A stretch of DNA of 64,000 bases from CALDSL01 sp039810245 (GCA_039810245.1 JBDHWQ010000003.1:129884-193883), one strand, 5' to 3'; positions 33,786 to 43,480 are shown, counted from the stretch's first letter. Program-made: numbers and translations. Notes: a model not told the origin generated them from the letters alone.

Positions 33786-35834
33786 ATGCGTTCCAAATGG
33801 TACCTGTTGTTTGCGGCGTTGGTGATGGCCAGCATGGTGCTCGCTGCCTGCCAGCCCACGACAACCGTCCAGACTGTGGTGGTGACGGAAATCGTCGCCG
33901 GCACACCCGTCGAACGTGTTGTCACTGCCACGCCCGCGCCTGCCACCGAAGTACCCGCAGCCCCCGAGGTCAAGTCGAAAGACCCGACCAACTGGGTGCA
34001 GGCTACCTTCGGCGAGCCGGAAACGCTGGATCCCGCGCTGGATTACGAATCCGCCGGCGGCGAAATTCTGACCTATGTGTATGACACCCTGATCTTCTAC
34101 AAGAAGGACAGCCCGGTCGAATTTGTTCCCAGCCTGGCGACGGAAGTCCCGACCCTGGAGAACGGCGGTATCTCCCAGGACGGCCTGACCTACGTGTTCA
34201 AGATCCGCGATGGCGTCAAGTTCCATGACGGCAGCGATATGACCGTGGAAGACGTGGCCTTTACCTTCCAGCGCGGCGTTCTGCAGGGCGGTCTCTCGTC
34301 CCCGCAGTGGCTGTTCACCGAAGCGCTGTTCGGCTCGGGCATCGACGACGTGACCCTGCTGGTCGCGGATGATGGCTCGCTCTACGACGATCCCGAGGCG
34401 CTGGGTGCTGCGGATCCCGAAAAGCTGGTCGCCGCCTGCGAAGCCGTCAAGGCTGCCATCGTCCCCGATGAAGCCGCCGGCACCGTCACCTTCAACCTCA
34501 AGAACCCGTGGGGTCCATTCCTGGCTGCCTTCCCCGGCTCGTGGGGCTCGGTGATGAGCCAGAAGTGGGTTGCCGCGAATGGTGGCTGGGATGGCGACTG
34601 CGCCACCTGGCAGAATTTCTACGGCATCACCTCGGAAACCTCGGTTAGCACCCCGATCGGCTCCAAGCCGATGGGCACCGGCATGTACGTCTTCGATCAC
34701 TGGACCCCCGGTGAGGAGATCGTCCTGAAGGCTAACGAAAACTACTGGCGCACCGAACCCATGTGGGAAGGTGGACCATCGGGCGTTCCGACCAGCAAGA
34801 CCTGGACTCAGAAGAATGTTGATGAGTTCTCGACCCGCCTCTCGATGCTCCAGGCTGGCGACGCGGATTACATTGACATCAATGCCGACCAGTGGCCGAT
34901 CGCCGATGAGCTGGTGGGCGAGATCTGCGACTACCAGACCGGCGCGTGCGAGCCTTCCGCCGATCCTTCGCAGCCGCTGCGCTTGTATCGCAACTTCACC
35001 ACCGGTAACCGCACCGACCTGTTCTTCAACTTCAAAATCAATGCCGAAGGCAACAACTACATCGGCAGCGGCAAGCTGGATGGAAACGGTATCCCGCCGA
35101 CCTTCTTCAGCGATATCCACATCCGCCGCGCCTTCGCCTACTGCTTCGACTACGAAACCTACCTGAACGACGCTCTGCAGGGCGAAGCCGTGCGCTCCAA
35201 GACCCTCATGCTGCCCGGTATGATCGGCTACGACGACAACCAGGAAGTCTTCACCTATGATCCTGACAAGTGCGCCGCCGAATTCCAGGCTGCTGAGGTA
35301 AAGAGCGAAGATGGCAAGAGCCTGTGGGACACCGGCTTCCGCGTGACCATGGCCTACAACACGGGCAACACCGTGCGCCAGACCATCGCCCAGATCCTGC
35401 AGCAGAATGTGGCCGCCGTGAACCCCAAGTTCGTGGTGGAAGTCACCGGTCTGCCGTGGGCGGCCTTCCTGCAGGCGCAGCGCGCTAAGCAGCTCCCGCT
35501 GTTCACCGTCGGCTGGATCATGGACCTGTACGACACCCACAACTGGGTTGTCCCTTACACCACCGGTACCTATGGCAACCGCCAGAACCTGCCGGCTGAA
35601 CTGCAGGCACAGTTCCGCGAGATCTACGGCCGCGCTGTGACCGAAGTAGACCCCGCCAAACGCGCAGAGATCTACAAGGAATTCAACAAGCTGTACTTCG
35701 ACGAGGTACCCGGCATTATCCTGTACCAGACCAACGGCCGCCGCTACCTGCCGAAGTACGTCAAAGGCTTCTACTACAACCCGATCCTCTCGGGTATGGT
35801 AGACAACTTCGTGTACGCGATCACCGAAGAGTAA
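33786..35834 (+). CDS. dppA: Peptide-binding lipoprotein (SBP family 5, DppA-like)
   Basis: 682 residues. The signal ends at the lipobox VLAAC (Cys near 22), followed by the linker TTTVQTVVVTEIV and ERVVTATPAPA, then a family 5 extracellular solute-binding domain (FGEPETLDPALDYES, KFHDGSDMTVEDVAF). It captures peptides outside the membrane and delivers them to DppBC. The ATG at 33786 has a strong GAGGAGGAG site. It sits between the ATPase genes and the permeases, with a stable hairpin after it (35863-35902). The substrate could be cell-wall peptides given the ykfBC-like genes upstream, but this is inference. Confidence 0.93.
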   Translation: MRSKWYLLFAALVMASMVLAACQPTTTVQTVVVTEIVAGTPVERVVTATPAPATEVPAAPEVKSKDPTNWVQATFGEPETLDPALDYESAGGEILTYVYDTLIFYKKDSPVEFVPSLATEVPTLENGGISQDGLTYVFKIRDGVKFHDGSDMTVEDVAFTFQRGVLQGGLSSPQWLFTEALFGSGIDDVTLLVADDGSLYDDPEALGAADPEKLVAACEAVKAAIVPDEAAGTVTFNLKNPWGPFLAAFPGSWGSVMSQKWVAANGGWDGDCATWQNFYGITSETSVSTPIGSKPMGTGMYVFDHWTPGEEIVLKANENYWRTEPMWEGGPSGVPTSKTWTQKNVDEFSTRLSMLQAGDADYIDINADQWPIADELVGEICDYQTGACEPSADPSQPLRLYRNFTTGNRTDLFFNFKINAEGNNYIGSGKLDGNGIPPTFFSDIHIRRAFAYCFDYETYLNDALQGEAVRSKTLMLPGMIGYDDNQEVFTYDPDKCAAEFQAAEVKSEDGKSLWDTGFRVTMAYNTGNTVRQTIAQILQQNVAAVNPKFVVEVTGLPWAAFLQAQRAKQLPLFTVGWIMDLYDTHNWVVPYTTGTYGNRQNLPAELQAQFREIYGRAVTEVDPAKRAEIYKEFNKLYFDEVPGIILYQTNGRRYLPKYVKGFYYNPILSGMVDNFVYAITEE

Positions 35835-35862
35835 ACCTCTGAAGCGTTAGCGTTCACCATCC

Positions 35863-35902
35863 TGGCTGGAGAAGCACGGCCATGGCTGTGCTTCTCCAGC
35901 CA
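35863..35902 (+). terminator. Intercistronic hairpin between dppA and dppB
   Basis: Perfect 15-base arms at 35863-35877 and 35888-35902 around a 10-base loop, without a U-tract. It probably protects or partly terminates the dppA mRNA so that the binding protein is made in excess. The second Dpp operon has a hairpin in the same place. Confidence 0.6.
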
Positions 35903-35942
35903 ACCCATCCCCTGGGATGGACCCGCGTTTTGGAGCAACTGC

Positions 35943-37007
35943 ATGATCGAATATATCATCCGGCGCCTGCTGCTGTTACCCGTCATTCTGTTCGGCGTTA
36001 CGATCCTGATCTTTGGAATGATTTCCTTCCTCAGCCCGGCGCAGCGCGCCGCCCTGTATGTGCGCGACATCCCCAAGAACGACGCCGCGATGGATGGCAT
36101 CATCAAACGCTATGGCCTAGACCAGCCGATCTACGTGCAATACTGGAATTGGCTGGTGGGGCGTGAGGACCCGGTGACCGGTAAAACCACCGGTGGTATT
36201 TTGCGCGGTGAGTTTGGCTATTCGCGCACCGGCGCTGAGCCGGTAGGAAATATGATCCGCCGCCGTTTCCCGGCGACGATCGAGCTGGCGTTGTTCGCGT
36301 TCTTCCCGATCATTGGTATCGGCACCTATCTGGGTGTCATTGCGGCCATCAACCATAATAAGCCCATCGACCAGTTTGGTCGCATCTTTAGCATTGTTGG
36401 GTACTCGTTTCCATCCTTCGTTTTTGGCCTGCTGGTGCTGATGCTCTTCTACGCCAAGTTGCAGTGGTTCCCACCTGGGCGCGTCTCGGATTGGGCTAAT
36501 GCGGTCTTGCTCAGCCCCAGTTGGAACTCCTATACCTCGCTGATAACGATTGACTCGCTGCTCAACGGGCGTTTCGACATTTTTCTCGATGCCCTGCGGC
36601 ATATGGTGCTGCCAATCTTAACCCTCTCTTATATTAACTGGGCGCTGTTCTTGCGCGTGGCGCGCTCTTCGATGCTCGAAACTCTGCGCCAGGAATACGT
36701 GACCACCGCGCGCGCCAAGGGTTTGAAGGAATCGGCGGTAATTAACCGCCATGCCCTGCGCAATGCGCTCATTCCAGTCACCACGATGGCTGGCCTCACC
36801 GTAGCCAACCTGCTGGGCGGGGTGGTGATTACCGAAACCATCTTCAATTACCCCGGCATTGGTTCGGCGGCTGCTGAAGCTGCCGCCCAGGTGGATATCA
36901 TCACCGTGCTGGCCTTCACCCTGCTGACCGGTTTCATCCTCATCGTCGCTAACCTGCTGGTAGACCTGGTGTACGCTTTTCTAGACCCGCGCGTGCGCCT
37001 GGCGTAA
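35943..37007 (+). CDS. dppB: Peptide ABC transporter permease DppB
   Basis: 354 residues with an N-terminal membrane segment starting MIEYIIRRLLLLPVIL, a long extracytoplasmic loop (about 30-105), and five more segments. The EAA loop contains TARAKGLKESAV near residue 255. This is the usual DppB/OppB architecture. It forms the channel with DppC. TTGGAG lies eight bases before the ATG. Confidence 0.95.
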   Translation: MIEYIIRRLLLLPVILFGVTILIFGMISFLSPAQRAALYVRDIPKNDAAMDGIIKRYGLDQPIYVQYWNWLVGREDPVTGKTTGGILRGEFGYSRTGAEPVGNMIRRRFPATIELALFAFFPIIGIGTYLGVIAAINHNKPIDQFGRIFSIVGYSFPSFVFGLLVLMLFYAKLQWFPPGRVSDWANAVLLSPSWNSYTSLITIDSLLNGRFDIFLDALRHMVLPILTLSYINWALFLRVARSSMLETLRQEYVTTARAKGLKESAVINRHALRNALIPVTTMAGLTVANLLGGVVITETIFNYPGIGSAAAEAAAQVDIITVLAFTLLTGFILIVANLLVDLVYAFLDPRVRLA

Positions 37008-37022
37008 GAAAGAGACTCACCC

Positions 37023-38099
37023 ATGACCTCACCCGCTACTGTGGAAACCCCTGAAACCGTGCCGGGCGCAGCTCCGGCCCCGGTCGGCTTGTATGACCTG
37101 CCACAGCGCAAGGTTGGCAGGCTGGAAGAACGCCTGGGCCCGGAAACCTACCGCATTATTCGTGGTATTTTGCGGAACCCGCTTTCCGTCATCGGCGTCA
37201 TCCTGATCACGATCTTTGTGCTGGTGGCGTTGCTGGCTCCGGTGATTGCTCCGCCCAAGAGCGTCACCAACCCGTACATGATCCCGCGCGATGGCTTCAG
37301 CCCCACGCCCAAAGAACCGGGCACGGTCTGGCGCACGAACCCCCCGCCGCTGCCCTTTTACTGGACTGCGCTGACTGGCAAGGACAAGTGGACGCACCTG
37401 TTTGGCACCGCATCCGGCCAGTATGACATCTTCTATGGTGTGGTATGGGGCACGCGCACGGCGCTCAGGGTGGGCATCATCATCGAGTTCTTCTGCCTGA
37501 TGCTGGGCATCTTCATCGGCTCGATTTCTGCCTACTACGGGGGCAAGTTGGACATGCTGCTGATGCGCATAACCGAGATCTTCCAGGCCTTTCCATATTT
37601 CCTGGCGGCCATGACCCTCTCGGCCATCCTCATCCCGATTGTGGGTAAGAGTCTGACCCCGGCTATCATCGCGCTTGTGGCCTTTGGCTGGATGGGCTAC
37701 GCGCGCCTGATTCGTGGCGATATCCTCTCGGTGCGCGAGCGTGAGTACGTGATGGCCGCGCGCGTGGTAGGCGTGCGCGACAATCGCATCCTCATCAAGC
37801 ACATTATTCCCAACGCGATCTTCCCTACCCTGGTGGTGGCCTCGCTGGATATTGGCACCATCGTGGTCAGCTTCGCCGTACTCAGCTTCCTGGGCATTGG
37901 CACCGAAGTAGGGTACGCCGACTGGGGCCAGATCATCAGCTTCGCGCGCAACTGGATCCCTCAGCTTGCCAAGTACTGGTACATTGTCGTCTTCCCCGGT
38001 GTGGCGCTGATCCTGTTCGTGCTGGGCTGGAACCTGGTGGGCGACGCCATGCGCGACATCATGGACCCGCGCATGCGCGGCTCCGGTCAGGGCGAGTAA
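37023..38099 (+). CDS. dppC: Peptide ABC transporter permease DppC
   Basis: 358 residues. A cytoplasmic N-terminal tail (about 50) with RNPLSVIG precedes the first membrane segment, followed by a loop with LFGTASGQYDIF and five further segments. The EAA loop contains YVMAARVVGVRDNRI. It partners DppB. The gene is the last of the five-gene operon, ended by a hairpin at 38119-38149. Confidence 0.95.
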   Translation: MTSPATVETPETVPGAAPAPVGLYDLPQRKVGRLEERLGPETYRIIRGILRNPLSVIGVILITIFVLVALLAPVIAPPKSVTNPYMIPRDGFSPTPKEPGTVWRTNPPPLPFYWTALTGKDKWTHLFGTASGQYDIFYGVVWGTRTALRVGIIIEFFCLMLGIFIGSISAYYGGKLDMLLMRITEIFQAFPYFLAAMTLSAILIPIVGKSLTPAIIALVAFGWMGYARLIRGDILSVREREYVMAARVVGVRDNRILIKHIIPNAIFPTLVVASLDIGTIVVSFAVLSFLGIGTEVGYADWGQIISFARNWIPQLAKYWYIVVFPGVALILFVLGWNLVGDAMRDIMDPRMRGSGQGE

Positions 38100-38118
38100 A
38101 CCCGCAGAAACTTTCCTT

Positions 38119-38149
38119 CCAGGTACGCTCTTCGCCGGAGCGTACCTGG
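38119..38149 (+). terminator. Terminator of the first Dpp operon
   Basis: Perfect 12-base arms at 38119-38130 and 38138-38149, a seven-base loop, followed by GCGTGTTTTC. Confidence 0.65.
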
Positions 38150-38172
38150 CGTGTTTTCTGGTAGCGTGACCC

Positions 38173-38865
38173 ATGCGACGTATCGCCTGTTTCTTCCTGA
38201 TCTTCATCGCCGTCTTGCTGCTGGCCGCAAGCCCTCGCAGCAGACAGGCTGTCGCCCTTGACGCAACGCCCACGCCCGCCGGTGCGCTGCCGGAGATGCC
38301 GCCGATTCCCACGCTCAACCGGCTGGCCCCGCCGCCTACCGTCTACCCGCCCACCCAGGCCGGAGACGGCGCGCAGGTTTACTACCAGGTGTGCATGACC
38401 TGTCACGGTGACCGCGGCCAGGGGTTGACCGAAGAATGGCGCATGTCGCTCGACCCCGAGGACCAGAACTGCTGGCAGTCGGGCTGCCACCATACGCGCC
38501 GCCCGCCGCAGGGCTTCATCTTCCCGCGCGAAGTGCCGCGCGTGGTGGGCGGTGGGGCGCTGGTGCGTTTTTCTACCGCGCTCGACTTGCACGAGTTCCT
38601 GGTGGAAAAGATGCCCTACCAGAAACCCGGCAGCCTGACCGAGGCAGAATACTGGCAGCTCACCGCCTTCCTGCTGGAGAAAAACGGCATTGCCCCACCC
38701 GCCGTACTGGATGCCGCCGCTGCCGCCGCGCTGCCGCTGCGCGCCGCGCCGCCGGCCGCGCGCCCATCCATCCCCGCTTCGCTGATCGCCGCGGGCGTGC
38801 TGGTGCTTCTTGCCATCCTTGCCGGGGCCGCTTTCGCCTTCCGCGCGCTGCGAAAGAATCGCTAA
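38173..38865 (+). CDS. Membrane-anchored c-type cytochrome
   Basis: 230 residues. A signal segment (about 5-24) and a proline-rich linker lead to a haem site CMTCHG (Cys74, Cys77, His78). A second possible site, Cys100-x4-Cys105-His106 (CWQSGCHH), has the CX4CH spacing known from some multihaem cytochromes. A Met in VEKMPYQKPG is a candidate axial ligand. A C-terminal membrane segment (about 198-222) anchors it. It probably carries electrons on the outer face of the membrane. No oxidase or reductase gene is adjacent. It starts 73 bp after dppC, beyond the terminator. Confidence 0.85.
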   Translation: MRRIACFFLIFIAVLLLAASPRSRQAVALDATPTPAGALPEMPPIPTLNRLAPPPTVYPPTQAGDGAQVYYQVCMTCHGDRGQGLTEEWRMSLDPEDQNCWQSGCHHTRRPPQGFIFPREVPRVVGGGALVRFSTALDLHEFLVEKMPYQKPGSLTEAEYWQLTAFLLEKNGIAPPAVLDAAAAAALPLRAAPPAARPSIPASLIAAGVLVLLAILAGAAFAFRALRKNR

Positions 38866-38888
38866 TTCTGATATTTGTTGGTGGGCAC

Positions 38889-38934
38889 AGCGGTATTTGT
38901 TCCCGGCGGCAAAACCGGTGAAACAAATACCGCT
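38889..38934. terminator. Hairpin after the cytochrome gene
   Basis: 13-base perfect arms at 38889-38901 and 38922-38934 with an internal GC-rich loop. It is followed by an A/T-rich stretch TAAATTTTCTTCC. Probably a terminator. Confidence 0.55.
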
Positions 38935-38959
38935 TAAATTTTCTTCCCATTTTCTGGTT

Positions 38960-38965
38960 TATAAT
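38960..38965 (+). promoter_or_regulatory. -10 box before the third binding lipoprotein
   Basis: TATAAT in an A/T-rich stretch. The -35 is not clear (AATTTT at the right distance). The ATG is at 38995 with CAGGAG six bases before it. Confidence 0.45.
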
Positions 38966-38994
38966 AGCCCCCATACTAACACACAGGAGTATGT

Positions 38995-40938
38995 ATGCCA
39001 CGCAAATACCGCATCGCCGGGGCTTTCCTGCTGCTCGCCTTACTGGTTGCCGCCTGCCAGGCCACCCCGGAGACGCCCACCGCCGAGCCTACCCAGCCCG
39101 CCCCGACTGTTATCCCCGCCACCCCCGAACCGACTATCCCGCCCGAGCGCACCCTGGTGGTGTGCCTGGGTCAGGAACCGCAAAGTCTTTACCTGTACGG
39201 CGGCGCTTCGCGCAGCATGTGGAGCGTGCTCGAAGCCGTGTACGACGGCCCATTTGACACGTTGGGGTACAGCGCCCAGCCGGTCATCCTCGAAAAAATG
39301 CCCTCGCTGGCCGATGGCGACGTGACCATCACACCCGTGACGGTGCGCGCCGGCGACGAGGTGGTGGATGCTGACGGCAACCTGGCTACCCTGTCGCAGG
39401 GTACGCGCGTGCTGCCTGCCGGCTGCTCCGGCCCCGGCTGCGCCGTGGCCTATGACGGCGCCAGCGAGATCAGCCTGGACCAGATGAGCGTTACCTTCCG
39501 TATCCGGCCCGGCGTCACCTGGTCGGATGGCGCGCCGGTCACCGCCGGTGATTCGGTCTTCTCGTACACCATCGCGGCCAGCGACGACACGCCGGTATCC
39601 AAGCGCCTGTCTGACCGCACCGCCAGCTATACCGCGACAGACGATTCGACGGTGCAGTGGACCGGCAAGCCCGGTTTCCGTAACAGCCGCTATTTCACCG
39701 CCTTCTGGCTGCCCCTGCCGCGGCACGCGCTGGGCAGCCTGAGCCCGGCCGAACTGCTCACCAACGCGGACGCGGCCGAAAAGCCGCTGGGTTGGGGCGC
39801 GTACACGGTGCAGGAATGGACGCGCGGCGATCATATCACCCTGCGCAAGAACCCGGCCTACTTCCGCGCCGGCGAAAGCTTGCCGAAATTCGAAAACCTG
39901 GTTTTTCGCTTCTACGACGAAGGCGGTGATGCCGCCCTGGCCGCATTGCAGAACGGCGAATGCGACATCCTGGACCAGAGCACGCTGGTGGGCGACTACC
40001 TGGAAACCGTGTTGGATATGCAGAAAACCGGCACGCTCAAGGCATCAATTGCCGAAAGCCCGGAATGGGAGCACGTCGAGCTGGGTGTGCGCCCGCTGGT
40101 ATACGATAATCCCAACAACCTGCCGCTTGACCGCCGCCCCAATTTCTTTGGTGACGCGCGCGTGCGCCAGGCATTTGCCTACTGCATGGACCGCCAGGGT
40201 GCGGTGAACAAGTTCCTGTTTGGCCAGGCCAGCGTGCCGGATGGCTTCCTGCCCGCCGGCCACCCGCTGCTGGCGGCAGATCTGGCAAAGTATGCCTACG
40301 ACCCGGCCCAGGGCAGCGCCCTGCTGGACGCCTCTGGTTGGAAGGACGACGACCAGAACCCCGCTACCCCGCGCGTAGCCTATGGCGTCTACCAGGTGCC
40401 GGAAGGCTCGCGGCTGGAAGTCAATTATTTGACTACCCAGGCCGCGCTGCGCGTAGATGTTGCCAACTTCCTGATCGAATCGATGCGCGCGTGCGGCATC
40501 AGCGCCAGTTTGCAGGCTGTCACGCCAGATGAGCTGTACGCGCCTGGCCCAGACGGCCCCCTGTTCGGCCGCAAGTTTGACCTGGCGCATTTCTCCTGGC
40601 AGGCCGACCCGCAGTCGCCCTGCCTGCTGTACGAAAGCAGCCAGATCCCTGGCGATGCCAATTACTGGGTTGGCGCTAACGTTTCAGGCTACAGCAACCC
40701 GGCCTTCGATGCCGTGTGCCGCCCGGCGCGAATCCTGCTGCCAGGCGAGCAGGGCTACGAGCAGCAGAACGCCGACGTGCAGCGCCTGTTTGCCCAGGAG
40801 CTGCCCGCCATCCCGCTGTACTTCCGCCTGGAAGTGGCCGCCGCACGCCCCAATATTTGCGGTTTTCAGGTCGACCCCAGCGCCCGTAGCGATCTATGGA
40901 ACCTGGAGATGCTTGACAGCGCCGAGGCCTGCCCGTAG
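38995..40938 (+). CDS. Solitary peptide-binding lipoprotein (SBP family 5)
   Basis: 647 residues. The lipobox LLVAAC (Cys near 18) is followed by a proline/threonine linker unlike that of the two Dpp-linked binding proteins. The binding domain starts VVCLGQEPQSLYLYGG and contains FRIRPGVTWSDGAPVTAGD. No permease or ATPase gene follows, and a terminator closes it at 40961. It either shares the permeases of one of the flanking transporters or acts in sensing. Solitary binding proteins serving a shared transporter are known; which partner is used cannot be told. Confidence 0.9.
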   Translation: MPRKYRIAGAFLLLALLVAACQATPETPTAEPTQPAPTVIPATPEPTIPPERTLVVCLGQEPQSLYLYGGASRSMWSVLEAVYDGPFDTLGYSAQPVILEKMPSLADGDVTITPVTVRAGDEVVDADGNLATLSQGTRVLPAGCSGPGCAVAYDGASEISLDQMSVTFRIRPGVTWSDGAPVTAGDSVFSYTIAASDDTPVSKRLSDRTASYTATDDSTVQWTGKPGFRNSRYFTAFWLPLPRHALGSLSPAELLTNADAAEKPLGWGAYTVQEWTRGDHITLRKNPAYFRAGESLPKFENLVFRFYDEGGDAALAALQNGECDILDQSTLVGDYLETVLDMQKTGTLKASIAESPEWEHVELGVRPLVYDNPNNLPLDRRPNFFGDARVRQAFAYCMDRQGAVNKFLFGQASVPDGFLPAGHPLLAADLAKYAYDPAQGSALLDASGWKDDDQNPATPRVAYGVYQVPEGSRLEVNYLTTQAALRVDVANFLIESMRACGISASLQAVTPDELYAPGPDGPLFGRKFDLAHFSWQADPQSPCLLYESSQIPGDANYWVGANVSGYSNPAFDAVCRPARILLPGEQGYEQQNADVQRLFAQELPAIPLYFRLEVAAARPNICGFQVDPSARSDLWNLEMLDSAEACP

Positions 40939-40960
40939 GTCCCCGGGCATCAACCGTCCT

Positions 40961-41007
40961 AAAGCCTCGCCCCGGGCCGCGAATGACCACCCCCGGGGCG
41001 AGGCTTT
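40961..41007. terminator. Bidirectional terminator
   Basis: 16-base perfect arms at 40961-40976 and 40992-41007 (AAAGCCTCGCCCCGGG and its complement) with a 15-base loop, between converging genes. A-rich on one side and TTTT on the other. Confidence 0.7.
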
Positions 41008-41065
41008 TCGTTCGCATAAGGCGAAGGGTTCTTTTCCGCCTCGCCCGGGGAATGACGCTGACCTT

Positions 41066-43090
41066 CTACCGCAGCTCCGCGCAGCGCAATTCTTCGGGCG
41101 CAGCCCCGCCCGGCACTGTCTCCCACAAGTCGCATAGCATCCCGCGGTAGGCCGGGTCTGTGGCGTAGGCCCGACCGGTCAGGGTGGAGGCTTCATCTAT
41201 GCGTCCAACCCGCGCCAGGCCTTCGATCATCGGCAGCCATTCATACGGCGAATTGGACCCGGCATGCTCTGGCGCGTGCCCCTGTGCCAGGGCTTCGTCC
41301 GCCAGCGTTACGACAGCTGGCCAATCGCCTAGCTGGCGCGCCAGGTCGGCTTGCTCGAACAGAGAACACCATCCGCGCACCGGCTCCGCGCCGAGGATGT
41401 CTGCCGGCGGGTAGCCCGCAGCGGCGACCGGTTCGATGCGTGACAGGTCCGAAGCCGGCAAAAAGGCCTTCACCAGCTCAGACAGGTAGGGGTGGGCGGC
41501 ATCGCGCGCGCTGAGCACCCACAGGCAGTTGCCGTGCTGCGGGTTCTGGTACAGCAGCAGCGACTGCGGCGTCTGCCCCTCAAAGTGCAGGCTGCGGAAG
41601 GTGGTGTTGAAGCTCAATGCGCTCGAATCGGGCGGCTGGGGAAAGCGCGGCCGCAACGCGTAAACCCAATAGCTCAGCCGCCCGGCCAGTCCGGCGTGCT
41701 GCGGGTACATCAGGTTGAGGGCTGCCGAGGTGGAAAACAACCCCTGATTGGGAAACGGCTCGCTTTCCATAATCAGCGCGGTGGGCGCCTGCAGACCGGG
41801 CGCGCGCCACGCCAGCTCCCAGAAAAAGCGCTGCTGGCGCGTCCATTCCCATCGGTAATCATTGGCCACCCCAAACTGGAACGCCAGGGCGCAGCCGGCC
41901 AGCACCCCCACCAGCAGGGCGCGCTGCAGGCGTTTTTGCGACAGCCAGTACACCAGCACCGCCAGCAGCAGACCGGCGCCAAATGTGGCCGGCAGCGCGT
42001 AGCGGTCGGAGTGGAAGTCGAACACCACCTGTCGCCCGGTGATCCACGCCGGTACCGGCCCGAGCAGCACCGCCGCCACGCCAAAGATCAGCGCCTGGCG
42101 CAGCCAGCGCGCTTCGGCCGTCCCGTCCGCGACCTCCTGCGCGCCTGCCGCGTGGTAGCGCGCCAGAAACAGCGTTACTCCGGCCACGGCAAGCAGGCCG
42201 GCCGCCGCGCCGGCCCAGTCCATCAGGGTCAATCCGTTGAGCGGCGCCTGCAGCAGCCGCCCCCAGGCGTTCACCAGGATTTCCAACTCGTCCACCAGCG
42301 CCACGCGCGCCACCCGCGCCAGCGTGGCCAGCGGGCTTTGCAGGAAAGCGTACAGCGTTTCCGCCCGGTAGGGATCGGCGCCAGGCAGCTTCAGGAAGAA
42401 CAGCCGCCAGGCTACGTACAGCGCGGTGACCAGCAGGTAGGGCGCCCACGCGCGCAGCGCGCGCCTGGCAGAGGCTCGCGCGCTCTGTTGCTGCCGGAAC
42501 AGGAAGTACAGCCCCAGCGGGCGCAGCAGCTCCAATGGAGCGAAATACTCGGTCACCGAAAGCTGCGCCAACATAGCCGCCAGCGCGGCCGCGTGCAAGA
42601 GGATGGCGGCGCGGCCAGTCCGGCGCTGCGCGCTGAGCATCAGCCCGAACGATAGGAAGAACAGCGCGAACTGCAGCCACTGCTGGTGAAAAGTGACTGC
42701 CGCAGGCTGGCTGATGAAAACGGGGTGCAGCAGGAACAGCACCGCCGCGGCCAGGTTTTGCCGCCGCGCCGGCGGCCATATCTGGTTCAGGCACCACCAC
42801 GCGCCCCAGGCGCTCAGCCAGCGCAGCAGCAGGGTAAAAATGTGCCAGGGCAGGGGCGTTGTTCCCAGAAGCGGCGTAAAGAGGATGTGCGTCCACGCGG
42901 AGAGCGGGCGGTCTTCGGCGTAGTAACGCGCGTAATCGCCCAGCCGGCCCAGCCGCGCTACCGATATTTTTGCCCAGTCGTCCCAGTAAAACCCCAGCCA
43001 GGGCAGCAGCAATCCGAAGCCCAGGATGGTGATCAGCAGCAGGAACAGCGGTGCGTAGCGGTCGGTGAATATCGCTTCCAGGCGTTTCAT
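41066..43090 (-). CDS. Large multi-pass membrane protein, GT-C-glycosyltransferase-like
   Basis: About 674 residues. At least ten membrane segments lie within the first 430 residues. The first extracytoplasmic loop carries FYWDDWAKIS, an Asp-Asp placed as in GT-C lipid-linked-sugar transferases. The last ~240 residues are soluble and end in helical repeats (LADEALAQGHAPEH, IEGLARVGRIDEA) like TPR units. I start it at the ATG at 43090; a TTG nine bases upstream abuts the ribosome site AGAGGG and is less likely. Function as a glycosyltransferase is inferred from topology only. Confidence 0.7.
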   Translation of the reverse strand: MKRLEAIFTDRYAPLFLLLITILGFGLLLPWLGFYWDDWAKISVARLGRLGDYARYYAEDRPLSAWTHILFTPLLGTTPLPWHIFTLLLRWLSAWGAWWCLNQIWPPARRQNLAAAVLFLLHPVFISQPAAVTFHQQWLQFALFFLSFGLMLSAQRRTGRAAILLHAAALAAMLAQLSVTEYFAPLELLRPLGLYFLFRQQQSARASARRALRAWAPYLLVTALYVAWRLFFLKLPGADPYRAETLYAFLQSPLATLARVARVALVDELEILVNAWGRLLQAPLNGLTLMDWAGAAAGLLAVAGVTLFLARYHAAGAQEVADGTAEARWLRQALIFGVAAVLLGPVPAWITGRQVVFDFHSDRYALPATFGAGLLLAVLVYWLSQKRLQRALLVGVLAGCALAFQFGVANDYRWEWTRQQRFFWELAWRAPGLQAPTALIMESEPFPNQGLFSTSAALNLMYPQHAGLAGRLSYWVYALRPRFPQPPDSSALSFNTTFRSLHFEGQTPQSLLLYQNPQHGNCLWVLSARDAAHPYLSELVKAFLPASDLSRIEPVAAAGYPPADILGAEPVRGWCSLFEQADLARQLGDWPAVVTLADEALAQGHAPEHAGSNSPYEWLPMIEGLARVGRIDEASTLTGRAYATDPAYRGMLCDLWETVPGGAAPEELRCAELR

Positions 43091-43480
43091 GCGCGGCAAC
43101 CCTCTCTTTGACGCAGTCCATTATACTCGCCGTTGAAAAGCACCGCGAAAGTCCTGCGATTGCTTCATTTGTGTCTGTGCTGTTGGTTGTGCTTCCCCGT
43201 TGTCATTTCTTGCATCACATAAGTAAGTGAATCTGTCATTCACTGCTTCCGACGTTTGTCACTTGTCTTTTGCAGAACCGTCTTTCTTGACTTGTAAAAT
43301 AGTTTTATGCTATAGTTTGGATTAACCTTATCGTTTTTCAATTAAATAAGGGGCAGCTCTTTTTGATTCTCTCGTTCTTGCAGGTTGAAGGGAGGTGATC
43401 GGAAAAGTAAACCGCTGCACGCTTTCTGTCTTTCGTTTCGTTCCCCCTACCTATTTGCTTAATCCCTGGAGGAGAATACG
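43091..43480 (+). promoter_or_regulatory. 390-bp regulatory region of the second Dpp operon
   Basis: This divergent non-coding region holds TTGACT (43287-43292), 18 bp, TATAGT (43311-43316) with an extended TGC. A leader of about 160 bases then reaches the ATG at 43481. Inside the leader GGGAGGTGATC (43391-43401) is almost a full complement to the 16S rRNA 3' end but has no start codon at a useful distance. The real ribosome site GGAGGAGA is just before 43481. I see no gene here. Confidence 0.6.
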
